64,000 bases of DNA. Source: Bombus terrestris (taxonomy: Eukaryota; Arthropoda; Insecta; Hymenoptera; Apidae). Positions 63,842 through 64,000 of the stretch are shown piece after piece. The position numbers and the translations under genes are program-made. Below the pieces are notes generated by a model. The model had not been told where the DNA came from and ran no database searches. It saw only the letters and a list, made by a program, of their open reading frames with translations. Each line of letters starts with the position of its first letter. Position 1 is the first letter of the stretch. The DNA lies in assembly GCF_910591885.1 (NCBI RefSeq), contig NW_025963553.1, forward strand, positions 2,914,001-2,978,000, read 5' to 3'.

Positions 63842-64000
63842 GATCGATGCTCGCTCGCTCCGCTCGCTCGTAAAAATTTAGTCCAACCTCACATCCGATC
63901 CGACACGTTCGCAAATTCGAAATAAGTCGCCACCATATCGAATAATGAACGCAAGATGGATTGGTTTTAGGTTACGCTATAGTTTTCGAGCGAGCGCAGC
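63842..64000 (+). repeat. Partial monomer at the window edge
   Basis: The first 159 bases of a further monomer, starting GATCGATGCTCG and stopping within the right arm of the GC inverted repeat. It has TTAGTCC and AAGATGGATTGG, so it is not an x copy. It resembles the y' copy at 59221, which also follows a z. The array evidently continues beyond the window. Confidence 0.9.

Larger units (their letters stand above)
1..64000 (+). repeat. Tandem satellite array, 413-424 bp monomer, ~152 copies
   Basis: The whole window is one head-to-tail array. Every monomer has the same landmarks in the same order: GATCG, a GCTCGCTC-rich block, TTCGCAAATTCGAAATAAG, a 66-codon open frame, TAGTACTA, GTCCGAAGTGGCT, then an AT-rich dyad. 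Spacing between successive copies of the frame-start landmark is 419, 422, 424 or 413 bases throughout. There is no break, inversion or inserted element. No gene, tRNA, rRNA or mobile element interrupts it. The size and the higher-order structure fit eukaryotic constitutive heterochromatin, possibly a centromere. I do not recognise the satellite family. Confidence 0.98.

Noticed and set aside
1..64000. CRISPR array
   Set aside because: Units are 413-424 bases with no short repeat and variable spacer pattern; the whole unit is repeated, and no cas-like gene is present.
1..64000. rDNA or 5S gene cluster
   Set aside because: The unit length could fit a 5S repeat, but I find no 5S rRNA sequence, internal Pol III promoter or T-run terminator in the monomer.
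1..64000. Tandem transposon or MITE array
   Set aside because: There are no terminal inverted repeats at monomer ends, no target duplications and no transposase or reverse transcriptase remnants. The internal inverted repeat does not bound the unit. A transposon origin of the monomer cannot be excluded but is not visible.
1..64000. Bacterial or phage repeat region
   Set aside because: Sixty-four kilobases of head-to-tail 420-base units with multi-level HOR and no genes is not known from bacteria or phages.

Overview
The window is one uninterrupted tandem array of satellite DNA. About 152 complete head-to-tail copies of a 413-424 base monomer, plus a 159-base partial copy at the right edge, fill all 64,000 bases. 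All copies have the same orientation. I see no transposon insertion, no unique spacer, no RNA gene and no convincing protein gene. A eukaryotic nuclear satellite block (centromeric, pericentromeric or subtelomeric heterochromatin) is the natural reading. The monomer is about 44% GC and is not depleted in CpG (about 29 CpG in monomer 1 against about 20 expected from composition). That argues against a heavily CpG-methylated genome such as a vertebrate or most plants, and suggests an invertebrate or another lightly methylated lineage. The species cannot be named from this sequence alone.

Layout, cutting monomers at the GATCG before the GCTCGCTC motif. (1) 1-2517: six less ordered monomers. (2) 2518-42017: a homogenised core in higher-order repeats (HORs). 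Six monomer classes, here called a-f, occur as a 6-mer (a-b-c-d-e-f, about 2,517-2,519 bp) and a 4-mer (a'-d-e-f, 1,682-1,684 bp, lacking b and c). A 6-mer followed by a 4-mer makes a 10-mer of 4,199-4,201 bp, seen five times, and two 10-mers are part of a larger 8,406-bp repetition. Rearranged units (a 5-mer, an inserted d-c pair, an a/c hybrid, an extra a) mark unequal exchanges. (3) 42018-45800: a transition of a-like and flank-type monomers, including a pair matching 420-1260 on the other side of the core. (4) 45801-50828: six-monomer units, with a nearly perfect 2,514-bp tandem duplication. (5) 50829-57122: a mosaic of 419/422-bp monomers. (6) 57123-64000: a separate family resolving into a 1,679-bp 4-mer at 60484-63841.

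Each monomer carries three dyad symmetries: a GC-rich inverted-repeat pair about 116 bp apart, a 14-bp perfect palindrome, and a hairpin with arms of up to 12 bp next to the monomer junction. A 66-72 codon open frame recurs in nearly every copy, but it has the marks of a fortuitous frame rather than a gene. The window's interest is therefore structural: nested HOR evolution, recombination junctions near the GC-rich motif, and dyad-rich monomers. I did not find an undescribed protein system.
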